A stretch of DNA of 64,000 nucleotides from Gemmatimonadota bacterium (GTDB lineage Bacteria > Latescibacterota > UBA2968 > UBA8231), in NCBI GenBank assembly GCA_018660835.1, contig JABJJN010000053.1:124001-188000 (forward strand). The letters run 5' to 3'. Positions 8,828 through 17,418 of the stretch are shown here, in pieces. Position 1 is the first letter of the stretch; every line of letters begins with the position of its first letter. The notes beneath the pieces are model-generated. The model was not told the DNA's origin, ran no database searches, and saw only the letters and a program-made list of their open reading frames with translations. Position numbers and translations under genes: made by a program.

Positions 8828-9664
8828 GTGACCATTCGTATTGACACACATACCCACTTCTATGATCCCACTCGTGATCAGGGAATTCCCTGGCCACCGG
8901 CTGACAACGAGCTGCTGTACAGGACATGTCTTCCACAAGACCACCGGGCATTGGCCGAGCCTTGCGGCATCACGGGTACGGTCGTTGTTGAGGCAAGCGC
9001 CTGGGTCGAAGACAATCGTTGGATTCTGGATCTGGGCGAAAAGGAGCCCTGGATCGCTGGGTTCATCGGCCATATCGATCCGGGGGACGACTTTGCATCG
9101 CAGCTGGACGACCACGCCGATCACCCACTGTTCCTCGGGCTGCGCTTTGGCGGTGGCCACTTTGACGCGGAATCAGCTGCCGTCGATGCGGCAGTGGGTG
9201 CACTGGCAAGTCGAGATCTGACACTCGATGTCCTGATCCGTGGTCGCCAGCAGGTTGTTGGTGTCGCACGGATCGCAGCGGCTTATCCGGATCTGAGAAT
9301 CGTCGTGAACCATGTCGCTCACGTGCCCATAGACGGTGCAGCGCCTGATCCGGAGTGGGTGGAATGGATGCGACAGCTGGCCTCCCACCCGCAGGTGTAT
9401 GTCAAAGTCTCGGGATTCGTCGAGTTGTCGACTGAGCAACCAGCCCCCACCGATGCGCAGCACTACCAGGCGACCTTCGCCGCTCTGCTGGATGCATTCG
9501 GTGGTGAGCGTCTCGTGTTTGGCAGCAACTGGCCGGTGTGCGAACGTGCCGCGTCGTTAGCTACGGTTGTGGGCGCCGTAGAAGCCTTCGTCGGGGAACA
9601 CCCCGATCTGGAGGAGAACATTTGGTGGAAGAATGCGAAGGCCGCCTACCGCTTCGATCTATGA
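8828..9664 (+). CDS. Amidohydrolase family protein (dicarboxylate/fuconolactone hydrolase-like)
   Basis: A 278-residue TIM-barrel amidohydrolase of the type that includes L-fuconolactonase and 2-pyrone-4,6-dicarboxylate hydrolase. It has H8-T-H10 at the N-terminus, His162 in V-N-H-V-A-H, and a C-terminal F-G-S-N-W-P motif. Many relatives have F-G-S-D-W-P there; Asn234 replaces the aspartate that often acts as general base. GTG 8828 is the start, with AAGGAG 7 nt upstream. It follows polA by 27 nt. Lactone hydrolysis in sugar-acid breakdown is plausible given other sugar genes nearby, but the substrate is unproven. Confidence 0.85.
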   Translation: MTIRIDTHTHFYDPTRDQGIPWPPADNELLYRTCLPQDHRALAEPCGITGTVVVEASAWVEDNRWILDLGEKEPWIAGFIGHIDPGDDFASQLDDHADHPLFLGLRFGGGHFDAESAAVDAAVGALASRDLTLDVLIRGRQQVVGVARIAAAYPDLRIVVNHVAHVPIDGAAPDPEWVEWMRQLASHPQVYVKVSGFVELSTEQPAPTDAQHYQATFAALLDAFGGERLVFGSNWPVCERAASLATVVGAVEAFVGEHPDLEENIWWKNAKAAYRFDL

Positions 9665-9757
9665 ACTTGTGAGACCCGCTCTCGTGTCATATACATCCAC
9701 CTTCTGTGCGACAGATCACGCTCGCCACCATTCGGTTTGGTCAGGAGAGGCCACGTA

Positions 9758-11110
9758 ATGCGCATTCCACTGAATTGGTCACCACGCAGCTGGCTGCTTC
9801 TGATGGGAGCACTGCCCATCCTTGCTGCACTTTTCTACCCGCAGCCTGTCATGGCCAGTGAGGGACTCGATTCAGGCGATACGGCCTGGATGCTCACAGC
9901 GACGGCACTGGTGCTGTTTATGACCATCCCAGGTCTGTCTCTCTTCTACGGCGGACTGGTCAGGGCGAAGAATGTGCTGTCTGTTCTGATGCAGTGCTTT
10001 GCCCTTACCTGTGTGATGACCCTTGTGTGGGTCTTCTGGGGCTACAGCCTCGCCTTCGACACGAGCGGCATGGAAGCGGGTGTCGTGAATCTGAGTTCCT
10101 TTGTGGGAGGCTTTGGCAAGGCGTTCCTGGCGGGGGTAGGAATAGAGGCGCTGACGGGTACCGTCCCCGAAACGGTCTTCGTCACTTTCCAGATGACCTT
10201 TGCCATCATTACGCCCGCTCTGATCGCGGGTGCTTTTGCAGAGAGAATGAAGTTCTCGGCCATGATGCTGTTCATGATCCTGTGGTCGACCGCCGTCTAC
10301 GCACCCATATGCCACATGACCTGGAGTGGTGATGGTGCCTATTTCTGGGACAAGGGAATTCTTGATTTTGCCGGTGGCACTGTCGTCCACATCAATGCCG
10401 GCATCGCCGCGCTGGTGGCGGCTCTCGTGATCGGCAAGCGTCGTGGATATCCCGGAATTATTCCACCCCACAGTCTGGTGATTACCGTCATTGGCGCTTC
10501 CATGCTGTGGGTTGGTTGGTTTGGATTCAATGCGGGATCCGCCCTTGCCGCCAATGGTGCGGCGGGCATGGCGATGTTGGTCACGCAGATCGCGACAGCA
10601 ACAGCGGCGGTAACCTGGATGCTCGTCGAGTGGCTTCAGCACGGGAAGCCGAGCGTGCTGGGTGTTGTCACCGGCGCCGTTGCCGGTTTGGTTGCCATCA
10701 CACCCGCTTCTGGTAGTGTGGGCCCCATGGGTGCTCTGGCGATCGGCGTCGTTTCTGGCGTCGCTTGTTTCTGGGGTGCCACCAGCCTCAAGCACAAACT
10801 GGGTTACGATGACTCTCTCGACGCCTTTGGCGTGCATGGAGTAGGTGGGATCGTTGGTGCCCTTATGACGGGTGCCTTCGCCGCCGAGTCACTCGGCGGA
10901 CAGGGACTTGCGGAGGGCATGACCATTGCAAGCCAGCTGTGGGCGCAGCTGGTGGGTGTAGTGATCACCATCCTCTACGCTGGCATCGTCTCTTTCGTTT
11001 TGCTCAAGATCGTTGATTCCGTCATCGGTCTACGTGTGGCAGAAGATGACGAGGAACGCGGATTAGATATTTCATTACACAACGAGCAAGGGTATTACTC
11101 CGAGGTGTGA
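9758..11110 (+). CDS. amt: Ammonium transporter (Amt/MEP/Rh family)
   Basis: A 450-residue ammonium channel with an N-terminal signal sequence (predicted cleavage after P-V-M-A, near residue 33) and about eleven membrane segments, as in E. coli AmtB. The conserved G-L-S-L-F-Y-G-G-L-V-R-A-K-N segment and the twin pore histidines, His211 (V-V-H-I-N-A-G) and His360 (G-V-H-G-V-G-G), are present. ATG 9758 is chosen over the TTG at 9737 because AGGAGAGG lies 8 nt before it. A PII gene follows 57 nt downstream, the classic amt-glnK pair in which GlnK blocks the channel when nitrogen is plentiful. I found no convincing sigma-54 promoter. Confidence 0.96.
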   Translation: MRIPLNWSPRSWLLLMGALPILAALFYPQPVMASEGLDSGDTAWMLTATALVLFMTIPGLSLFYGGLVRAKNVLSVLMQCFALTCVMTLVWVFWGYSLAFDTSGMEAGVVNLSSFVGGFGKAFLAGVGIEALTGTVPETVFVTFQMTFAIITPALIAGAFAERMKFSAMMLFMILWSTAVYAPICHMTWSGDGAYFWDKGILDFAGGTVVHINAGIAALVAALVIGKRRGYPGIIPPHSLVITVIGASMLWVGWFGFNAGSALAANGAAGMAMLVTQIATATAAVTWMLVEWLQHGKPSVLGVVTGAVAGLVAITPASGSVGPMGALAIGVVSGVACFWGATSLKHKLGYDDSLDAFGVHGVGGIVGALMTGAFAAESLGGQGLAEGMTIASQLWAQLVGVVITILYAGIVSFVLLKIVDSVIGLRVAEDDEERGLDISLHNEQGYYSEV

Positions 11111-11167
11111 GATGCGCGCGAATCGGCGCGTCATGGCACGCGGAACCACACCACGAGGACAGCGACT

Positions 11168-11506
11168 ATGAAACTGCTGAAATGTATCGTCCGTCCCAAC
11201 GCTCTCGAACAGGTGAAAGAGGGACTCAGCGCTCTTGGGATTATGGGAATGACCGTGAGCGAGGTGAAAGGCTTCGGCCGTCAGAAGGGGCACAAAGAGG
11301 TGTATCGTGGCGCCGAATACAACATCGATTTCACGCCAAAGCTCAAGATTGAGGTCGTCGTCGGCGACAGCATTGCGGCGCGGGCGATTGATGCGATCAA
11401 AGAAGCGGCCAATACGGGCAACATTGGCGACGGCAAGGTCTTCGTTCTGCCCGTCGAGGACGTGGTCCGCATCCGCACGGGTGAAACGGGTGAGGCGGCG
11501 ATCTGA
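11168..11506 (+). CDS. glnK: Nitrogen regulatory PII protein (GlnK/GlnB)
   Basis: A 112-residue PII protein of standard length. The T-loop is intact, with Tyr46 and the uridylylation target Tyr51 in Y-R-G-A-E-Y. The B-loop G-N-I-G-D-G-K and C-terminal R-I-R-T-G-E (ATP/ADP site) are also present. It binds ATP, ADP and 2-oxoglutarate as a trimer and regulates the adjacent Amt channel and nitrogen assimilation. The position directly after amt, with the F-G-R-Q-K-G-H segment, supports the GlnK assignment. Tyr51 suggests a GlnD-type uridylyltransferase elsewhere in the genome. Confidence 0.97.
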   Translation: MKLLKCIVRPNALEQVKEGLSALGIMGMTVSEVKGFGRQKGHKEVYRGAEYNIDFTPKLKIEVVVGDSIAARAIDAIKEAANTGNIGDGKVFVLPVEDVVRIRTGETGEAAI

Positions 11507-11549
11507 CAACCATTTTAGTGGATAACACGGGAAGGGAGGTGCGCTGTTG

Positions 11550-12491
11550 ATGAAGGCGCAGGGGAGCGGCCCAGGCAACGAATCTAATGAGTCCAATCGT
11601 TGGGTGGCTGAATGGGATAATGGAGATTGGCTCGCAGCAACTCAGAGTGGATTATGGTTGGGACGCCCGGGTGCCATGTGGCGTGGCTCCGGGCCCTACG
11701 AGCATTCGCTGAATAGTCTGACGCGTTTCGCCGATGGGATTGTCGCAGGCGCAGATGGGGGACTCTGGCTCATTACGCGGGGTGGGCCCCGCTGGCGGCA
11801 ACTTCACGATGAAGTGCTGACACTCGTCGAGGCGGTAAGCATGACGAGTGATGAACTCCAAAGTCTCGTTGTGGCCACGGGCTACGGTGTGCATCTGCCC
11901 ACCGTTACAGAGCAGGATGTTCTGTGTTGGTCGAACTGCAGCGAGGCTCTGTCTGCACCGAGCGCCCGCTATAGTACCGCTCTGCATCTGCTGGATTCGG
12001 AGACCTGGCTTGTTGGCACCGAGACCGGGTTGTTTGTCTGCGCCGAGCACGGGCATCGTTGGTCCGCAACGTCAATAGCGCAAGTGGCTGTTCGCGCCTT
12101 GCTGTCTACGGATGAGGGCGTGTGGGCAGGGACCGACAATGGTGACATCTGGTTTGCAGCCGATGGACTTGCCTGGCAGCATCACTCCCGTCTGGCGACC
12201 GCCGAATCGGCACTCAATGAATCGGTCCTCGCTCTGGCAACCAATCATCACGGGACCTTGTTAGCAGGAACGACGGGGGGAATCGTCGTCAGCGATGGTG
12301 ATCGTTGGCGCTCGACGGGTCCCACCCTACCAATGGCCGCCGTCGCCGTCGACACCCGCAGTCCCTCGACCTGGGTCGCCGGCGCGTCGCCTGGTGGACT
12401 CTGGTGGACGGAGGATGGCGACGCCTGGCAGCAGGCCGCCGAAGCGCCCAAGAGCATTCGACATCTACTACCCCCGGATCAGGTGCAATGA
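11550..12491 (+). CDS. Predicted beta-propeller (BNR/YCF48-like) protein
   Basis: A 313-residue protein of unknown function built from repeats ending in patterns such as G-G-L-W, G-D-I-W-F and D-G-D-A-W-Q. This is typical of BNR/YCF48-like propeller blades; at least five blades are visible, separated by about 40-45 residues. No signal peptide or membrane segment is seen, so it is probably cytoplasmic. ATG 11550 has GGGAGG about 10 nt upstream. Its stop overlaps the start of the next gene as ATGA, so it belongs with the two alpha/alpha-toroid proteins downstream rather than with glnK. It may be a binding subunit or a lyase-like enzyme. Confidence 0.6.
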   Translation: MKAQGSGPGNESNESNRWVAEWDNGDWLAATQSGLWLGRPGAMWRGSGPYEHSLNSLTRFADGIVAGADGGLWLITRGGPRWRQLHDEVLTLVEAVSMTSDELQSLVVATGYGVHLPTVTEQDVLCWSNCSEALSAPSARYSTALHLLDSETWLVGTETGLFVCAEHGHRWSATSIAQVAVRALLSTDEGVWAGTDNGDIWFAADGLAWQHHSRLATAESALNESVLALATNHHGTLLAGTTGGIVVSDGDRWRSTGPTLPMAAVAVDTRSPSTWVAGASPGGLWWTEDGDAWQQAAEAPKSIRHLLPPDQVQ

Positions 12492-14266
12492 CTACATATA
12501 CAGAGGATGTCGATTCCCGCGCTCTGCAGATTGCAGAGGCGATCAACGCGCGTGAGGCGAAATCAGTCTGGAGTATTCACGCATCGATGATCTGTGGCGA
12601 GGACGCAGAAGCCGCCTCCACCTTGCTGGCTGAAAAATTCGGCCCCATCGGCGACGGTGCCTTCGCGCGAAATGCGGCTGGAACATTTGACGTCCTGGCA
12701 GCGATGAGCGTCGTATGTCGATGGGGAGATCAACTCTCCAGAGAGTCCCTCAATCATGTCCGTACCGTCTTCACCGATGGTGTGCTGAGTCGTGGGAATA
12801 CGGAAAATCACTGGCTGATGCACTATGTGGGTAGTCTGCTTGCCTGCGAACGATGGCCTGATGAGCCCCTCTGGTGGAATGGAATGACACCGGCCGCGAC
12901 CCATGGGGAGGCTGATCGGTGGTTGCGCGGCATCATCGACCGCACGGCTCGCTGCGGACACCACGAATACGATTCACCTCAATATCACCCGTGGCATCTG
13001 CTGCCGATGGTCGTGCTCGCCGATCACGCCAAGGATGCCGGCCTAAGACAGTTGGCGGCGCAGGCGGCAACCCTCTACACGGCTGATATGGCGCTGGAAT
13101 ACTCTCAGGGAGGATGGGCAGGCGGACACTCCCGAGAGGGTTATCGGGAGAACACATGGACTGTTTCCGGAAATCTCGGTGTGCTGCAGTATCTGTATTT
13201 CGGTGGTGAGCCCTTCGCTGCTGATCGACATTCCCACCCACTTGGCGGAATCGCTCTCGCCGCTACATGGCGACCTCCCGAAATTGTTGCTCGCATCGCT
13301 CTCGACCAAAGCAGTTTACCCCACGTCGTGCGCAAGACAAAGGCACCACGGGAGATCCATCGGCATGCAGATCAAGCGCCCCGTGCCGTGCGAAAATACA
13401 CCTATCTGAGTACATCCTTTGCTCTTGGAAGCACGCAACTTGGCATAGATCCACCAGCGGGTCCCATCGACCTGGTATCATGGGATCTGGGCTGGGGAGG
13501 CCCCAAGCACAGTGCCAAGGTTGTCGCCAATCACCCCTATCGATCCCCCTTGCGGTTCTCCGCTTTTCTCGGTGGCCTGCCACAGAGTATTCGACGTGGT
13601 ATCGCTGCGCCCAAACCATATCTCCAATGGCCTGATCGTCTCTTCGGCGCATCACCCTATGAGCGGATCGTCCAACACGAAGGGGCGATTCTGGTGTTGT
13701 ATCGTATCCCCGAAGACGATGAGGCCCCCTATGTAAATCTCTATCTACCGGCGACGGCGGCGTGGAAAGACACAGGCAATGGCTGGCTCTGTGCGAATAT
13801 GAATGACACGCACTTCGTTGGCGTTCGACCGATTGGACCCTATCGATGGGATGTGATCAAGGAAGATGACTTCATCGATGGCTGGCTTCTACGTATAGAT
13901 GACCGATGTGCCGGCGTCGCAGTCGAGGCGGTTGAGGCGGCTGCAGTAGATGGCGGATTCGATACGTTCGTGTCCAGCCGTACAGGGGCACTCGATGTGA
14001 CGAACTGGCCTGCACAAGGCAGGGCGACGATGAGGACGATGAGCGGAACCCGGCTGAAAATGGACTGGCCTGCGTCGGGTGAGGCTGTGCGGCAGATCGA
14101 CGACCAGCCCGTTGATGATGAGTACGATCTCTACGAGGCGCCATCCATTGCGCAGGCGAAGCTGGGCGATGGGAGGATCATCTTTGAACATGATGGAGAG
14201 CGCCTCGAACTCGACTTTGGCATCGATGCCGCATCCCCTCTGATGCCCATGAGATGCGTCGGTTAA
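12488..14266 (+). CDS. Putative heparinase/alginate-lyase-like protein
   Basis: A 592-residue protein. The N-terminal half (to about 300) is helical, with W-L-M-H-Y, Y-D-S-P-Q-Y-H-P-W-H and S-R-E-G-Y-R-E-N-T-W motifs resembling the alpha/alpha-toroid of heparinase II/III and alginate-lyase-type enzymes. The C-terminal half is rich in Trp and beta-strand-like sequence, consistent with the beta-sandwich such enzymes carry. No signal peptide is visible, which is unusual for a lyase acting on external polymers; it may act on imported oligosaccharides. The ATG at 12488 overlaps the previous stop (ATGA), whereas the longer frame from 12305 would overlap the propeller gene heavily. Assignment rests on motif impression, not alignment. 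Confidence 0.5.
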   Translation: MTTYTEDVDSRALQIAEAINAREAKSVWSIHASMICGEDAEAASTLLAEKFGPIGDGAFARNAAGTFDVLAAMSVVCRWGDQLSRESLNHVRTVFTDGVLSRGNTENHWLMHYVGSLLACERWPDEPLWWNGMTPAATHGEADRWLRGIIDRTARCGHHEYDSPQYHPWHLLPMVVLADHAKDAGLRQLAAQAATLYTADMALEYSQGGWAGGHSREGYRENTWTVSGNLGVLQYLYFGGEPFAADRHSHPLGGIALAATWRPPEIVARIALDQSSLPHVVRKTKAPREIHRHADQAPRAVRKYTYLSTSFALGSTQLGIDPPAGPIDLVSWDLGWGGPKHSAKVVANHPYRSPLRFSAFLGGLPQSIRRGIAAPKPYLQWPDRLFGASPYERIVQHEGAILVLYRIPEDDEAPYVNLYLPATAAWKDTGNGWLCANMNDTHFVGVRPIGPYRWDVIKEDDFIDGWLLRIDDRCAGVAVEAVEAAAVDGGFDTFVSSRTGALDVTNWPAQGRATMRTMSGTRLKMDWPASGEAVRQIDDQPVDDEYDLYEAPSIAQAKLGDGRIIFEHDGERLELDFGIDAASPLMPMRCVG

Positions 14267-14285
14267 TGGGCATGGGCAAGACGTG

Positions 14286-15695
14286 ATGGAGCACATCCTT
14301 GAGCGCGTCGAGGATGCCCTGGGCGCTTTGGTCCGCCTTGCTGACAAACATGAAGGACTGATTCCATCGATCCTCGATCTCGATGGGACCCAGATGTTAC
14401 AGGAGATGCCGGCAGCTATCGAGGGACAGCGGGACGGGGACAGGGCCTTCCGGGGCAGCAATACGATTCACGATGAGGCCACCCTTGCGACGCTCTATGC
14501 GCTGGCGCTTGCCCGGGGGCGAGACGACTTGCGGGGCGCTGCGGATCGCTATCTGCAGCGATTTGCCACGCATTGTGCCGTTACACCTACCGGACTGTTC
14601 CCCTGGGGGGAGCACGCATTCTGGGATCTGGATGCCGATTCGATCGGTGACAGCCACAAGCGACGGGATCCATCACGTGCGGGTAGCGCAATCCATGATC
14701 ACCTGCGTGCGACTCCCTTCTGGCTCTGGGAAAAGCTCCAGCAGTTCAATCCATCCTGCGTCCAGGCCTTTGCAGACGGTCTGCAGTACCACTGGACCCA
14801 GGGGGAACCGGCCGAATACATCCGTCACGCAACCATTGAGACACGTCAACTCCATCCACGGGGCGATCGTTCCTGTGATTTTCCTCGACATGGGGGATTC
14901 TTCATCTGCGACTGGGTCTTCGCCTACCAGACACAGCCACGAGCAGAGACGCTGCATCAGATCGAGTCCATGCTCGACTATTGGTGGTCAAAGCGAGATG
15001 AGCGTGGTCTGCTACAGATCGAGAGTCGCACACCGGAGCAAAACGATCGCTTCCACGATGTAAATGCACCCGCTCAGACCCTGTCGCTGGCAGTGAGTCT
15101 GTTGGAGGCGGCAGCACGGTTGGATTCTACGACAGATCTCGCGCGTCGGATGCGCAGCAGAGCCTCAGTTTACATCGATGCCTTCTTCGCCGCCCCGCAC
15201 GATCTGGATGCGGGCGTCTTCGTCATTCTGTCGAAACGGTCGACGAACGAAGTATTTCAGTCGATGCCGGTCTGGGGGAGTGTCTATGGTGTTTGGCCCG
15301 CTTCCTACGTTGCCCTGACGGCTCTGCTTGGCTTCCGTCACACGCAGGATGAACGCCTGTTGGACTGGGCCCGGTCCGTGGGGAAATGCTACGTCGCTGA
15401 GCCATTGCCCGGACATGTCAATGTGCCGGCAATGGATGCGGGTCTTGGTCTCGGATTGCTGTCTGATCTGTACGACCAAACTGGCGAACCCAGCTGGATC
15501 GAATCAGCCCAGCGCCTGGCTGTCAATCTTGTCGATATCTATTTCGAACGTGTGCTGCCAGCAGGGGCGTCGGGAATCAATTGGTACGAATCGCAGATGG
15601 GGCCCGGCTTCCTCTTACATGGACTGGCGCGTACAGCCTTGCTCTCACGCAGTCGCCAGGGATGCGTCCTGGCCGCCGACTATACGGCCCGATGA
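14286..15695 (+). CDS. Putative alpha/alpha-toroid glycan-processing protein
   Basis: A 469-residue protein with repeated aromatic, helical segments (for example G-L-F-P-W-G-E-H-A-F-W-D, G-G-F-F-I-C-D-W-V-F-A-Y and N-W-Y-E-S-Q-M-G-P-G-F) typical of alpha/alpha-toroid glycoside hydrolases and polysaccharide lyases. I cannot name the family. No signal peptide is present. It starts 19 nt after the heparinase-like gene (ATG 14286, with an in-frame GTG at 14283), so the propeller and the two toroid proteins form a three-gene unit. A shared role in breaking down a carbohydrate or its oligosaccharides is inferred. A 182-nt gap to purF follows. Confidence 0.5.
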   Translation: MEHILERVEDALGALVRLADKHEGLIPSILDLDGTQMLQEMPAAIEGQRDGDRAFRGSNTIHDEATLATLYALALARGRDDLRGAADRYLQRFATHCAVTPTGLFPWGEHAFWDLDADSIGDSHKRRDPSRAGSAIHDHLRATPFWLWEKLQQFNPSCVQAFADGLQYHWTQGEPAEYIRHATIETRQLHPRGDRSCDFPRHGGFFICDWVFAYQTQPRAETLHQIESMLDYWWSKRDERGLLQIESRTPEQNDRFHDVNAPAQTLSLAVSLLEAAARLDSTTDLARRMRSRASVYIDAFFAAPHDLDAGVFVILSKRSTNEVFQSMPVWGSVYGVWPASYVALTALLGFRHTQDERLLDWARSVGKCYVAEPLPGHVNVPAMDAGLGLGLLSDLYDQTGEPSWIESAQRLAVNLVDIYFERVLPAGASGINWYESQMGPGFLLHGLARTALLSRSRQGCVLAADYTAR

Positions 15696-15808
15696 CCATC
15701 AGGTATCCCTGTATTGATTCGCACCCTATATTCTCAGCCCTCCCCACGATGTGCCAACAGTAGCACTGCGACGATGGCGTCGATCTGCAATCATCTTAGG
15801 CCATTATT

Positions 15809-15821
15809 CCGCTTGCAGCGG
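15809..15821. repeat. Short hairpin in the purF upstream region
   Basis: CCGCT and AGCGG flank a TGC loop about 57 nt before the purF start. I could not match the 182-nt leader to a known purine, PRPP or ppGpp riboswitch by eye. The hairpin may be incidental. Confidence 0.2.
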
Positions 15822-15877
15822 ATGTGGTTCGTCCAGCGTCGATAACGACCAACCTCTGATACGGGAGCCCGACCCTC

Positions 15878-17362
15878 ATGGAGGAAGTAGTTCGCCACAA
15901 CTGCGGTTTTTGCGTTGCCCACACACTGCACGATGCATACGCATTCATCCGCTCATTGCAGCATCGTGGTCGTGAGGCGGCGGGCATTGCCGCCGTGGGA
16001 GAAGGGCGCATCGATGTGATCAAATGGGCCGGCGGTGTCGATCGTTTCGACGTAACAGATCTTCATAAGATCTTTCCAAGCCCGTCCTATCACACCTACA
16101 TGGCTCACGTGCGCTACGCAACCAGAGGCCGCAAGGATTCGATTCTGTCCGACGCGCACCCGCATACACTCGGCGGGCAAGTTGAGGAACGCGGAAATCA
16201 CATTCTCATCCGCGATTGCGAAATGGCGGCAGTCCACAATGGCCAAGTCGACCTGAGTCACATGGATGACCTAGATCTGAGTCGAATGCAATCCAGCTGT
16301 GACACAGAAGCGCTTCTGTATCTCTATCGACGCGACGGCGAACACAATTTCCTCCGCACGATACCCGGTGCCTACACCATGGCGATTGCTGATTATCGCA
16401 AGCGGGATGTCATTGTCTTACGCGATCGCACAGGAATCAAGCCGGGTGTCCTGGGTTGGAAGGACGGCAAATACGGCGTCGCCTCAGAGGACATCGCTTT
16501 TCGCAAGAATGGCGGTGACTACATCGAGGATCTGGATCCGGGGACGGTCTACTATCTGTCACCCGAGGGTGACTATTCCAAAGAGCCACTCGTGAAACCC
16601 GATGTGCGTCACTGTTTCTTTGAGTGGAACTACATTGCAGACGTTGATTCCAATCTCAACCAGGTGAGTGCGCGCCGCGTTCGGGAGACCCTCGGCGAGG
16701 TCCTCGCCGAGGAATTCCAGCCTTCTGATGCCGATCTTGTGACCTATCTACCACGATGCCCCGAGGTGGCTGCACGCAGCTATGCAAAGATGTCGAATCT
16801 GCCCTTCGAACCCGTGTTCTACAAGATGCGCGGCGAGCGTTCATTTCAGGGGTCCAATGCGCAGGATCGGAAACGTTCGATCGATGAGAATCTGCATCTG
16901 CTACCGGGATTGCAGCAGCATCTGAGTGGAAAAACGGTGATCCTGATAGATGACAGCATTGTGCGTGGCAATAACTCAGTACGCGCGACGCAACTGTTGA
17001 TTGATCAGGCGGGTGTGAAGAAGGTCTATCTCGTGTCGTATACACCACCTATCGGGATCATTCCTGCCGATGGAATACCGCGTGGATGTATGTTCGGTGT
17101 CGACATGCCACCCGAACCTCCCGATGGGGAGGGATACGTCGCCCGTGGTCGAGATCCGGGGCAGATCAGCGAGGCGATGGGGTTACCTGTTGTGTATATC
17201 TCGCTCGCTGGCATGGACAGAGGGTTCGAGCGCCTTGGAATGGACGCCGGCAATCTGTGTACCTATTGCATCGGTGGCAAGCACCCCTTTAATGACCTGA
17301 AGCAGGTGGAAGCGGTGGACACCGTCGCAGCGCAAAAGCAGATGGGGCTTCCCCTGGCCTGA
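15878..17362 (+). CDS. purF: Amidophosphoribosyltransferase
   Basis: A 494-residue class II glutamine amidotransferase that makes phosphoribosylamine from PRPP and glutamine, the first committed step of purine synthesis. The catalytic cysteine is probably Cys9 (C-G-F), preceded by a short propeptide, as in the self-processing B. subtilis type. The Q-H-R-G-R-E-A-A-G motif and PRPP loop V-I-L-I-D-D-S-I-V-R-G-N-N-S are intact. The late C-T-Y-C pair before G-G-K-H-P matches the iron-sulfur ligands of the B. subtilis type. It stands alone on the plus strand and faces a convergent lipoprotein gene. Confidence 0.96.
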   Translation: MEEVVRHNCGFCVAHTLHDAYAFIRSLQHRGREAAGIAAVGEGRIDVIKWAGGVDRFDVTDLHKIFPSPSYHTYMAHVRYATRGRKDSILSDAHPHTLGGQVEERGNHILIRDCEMAAVHNGQVDLSHMDDLDLSRMQSSCDTEALLYLYRRDGEHNFLRTIPGAYTMAIADYRKRDVIVLRDRTGIKPGVLGWKDGKYGVASEDIAFRKNGGDYIEDLDPGTVYYLSPEGDYSKEPLVKPDVRHCFFEWNYIADVDSNLNQVSARRVRETLGEVLAEEFQPSDADLVTYLPRCPEVAARSYAKMSNLPFEPVFYKMRGERSFQGSNAQDRKRSIDENLHLLPGLQQHLSGKTVILIDDSIVRGNNSVRATQLLIDQAGVKKVYLVSYTPPIGIIPADGIPRGCMFGVDMPPEPPDGEGYVARGRDPGQISEAMGLPVVYISLAGMDRGFERLGMDAGNLCTYCIGGKHPFNDLKQVEAVDTVAAQKQMGLPLA

Positions 17363-17418
17363 ACCTGAACCTGGACTGACCCGACCTGGACTGATTGACT
17401 GACAGGGAGGGAGGGAGG

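Noticed and set aside
9872..10837. A 321-codon minus-strand frame opposite amt
   Set aside because: Antisense to conserved Amt helices; composition (His, Gln, Gly rich) looks like a shadow.
11111..11167. TGGCAC sequence between amt and glnK considered as a sigma-54 promoter
   Set aside because: The second element TTGC is absent at the correct spacing.
15696..15877. purF leader considered as a riboswitch (ykkC/PRPP or purine type)
   Set aside because: Conserved core sequences of those classes could not be found by eye; only a short hairpin is present.
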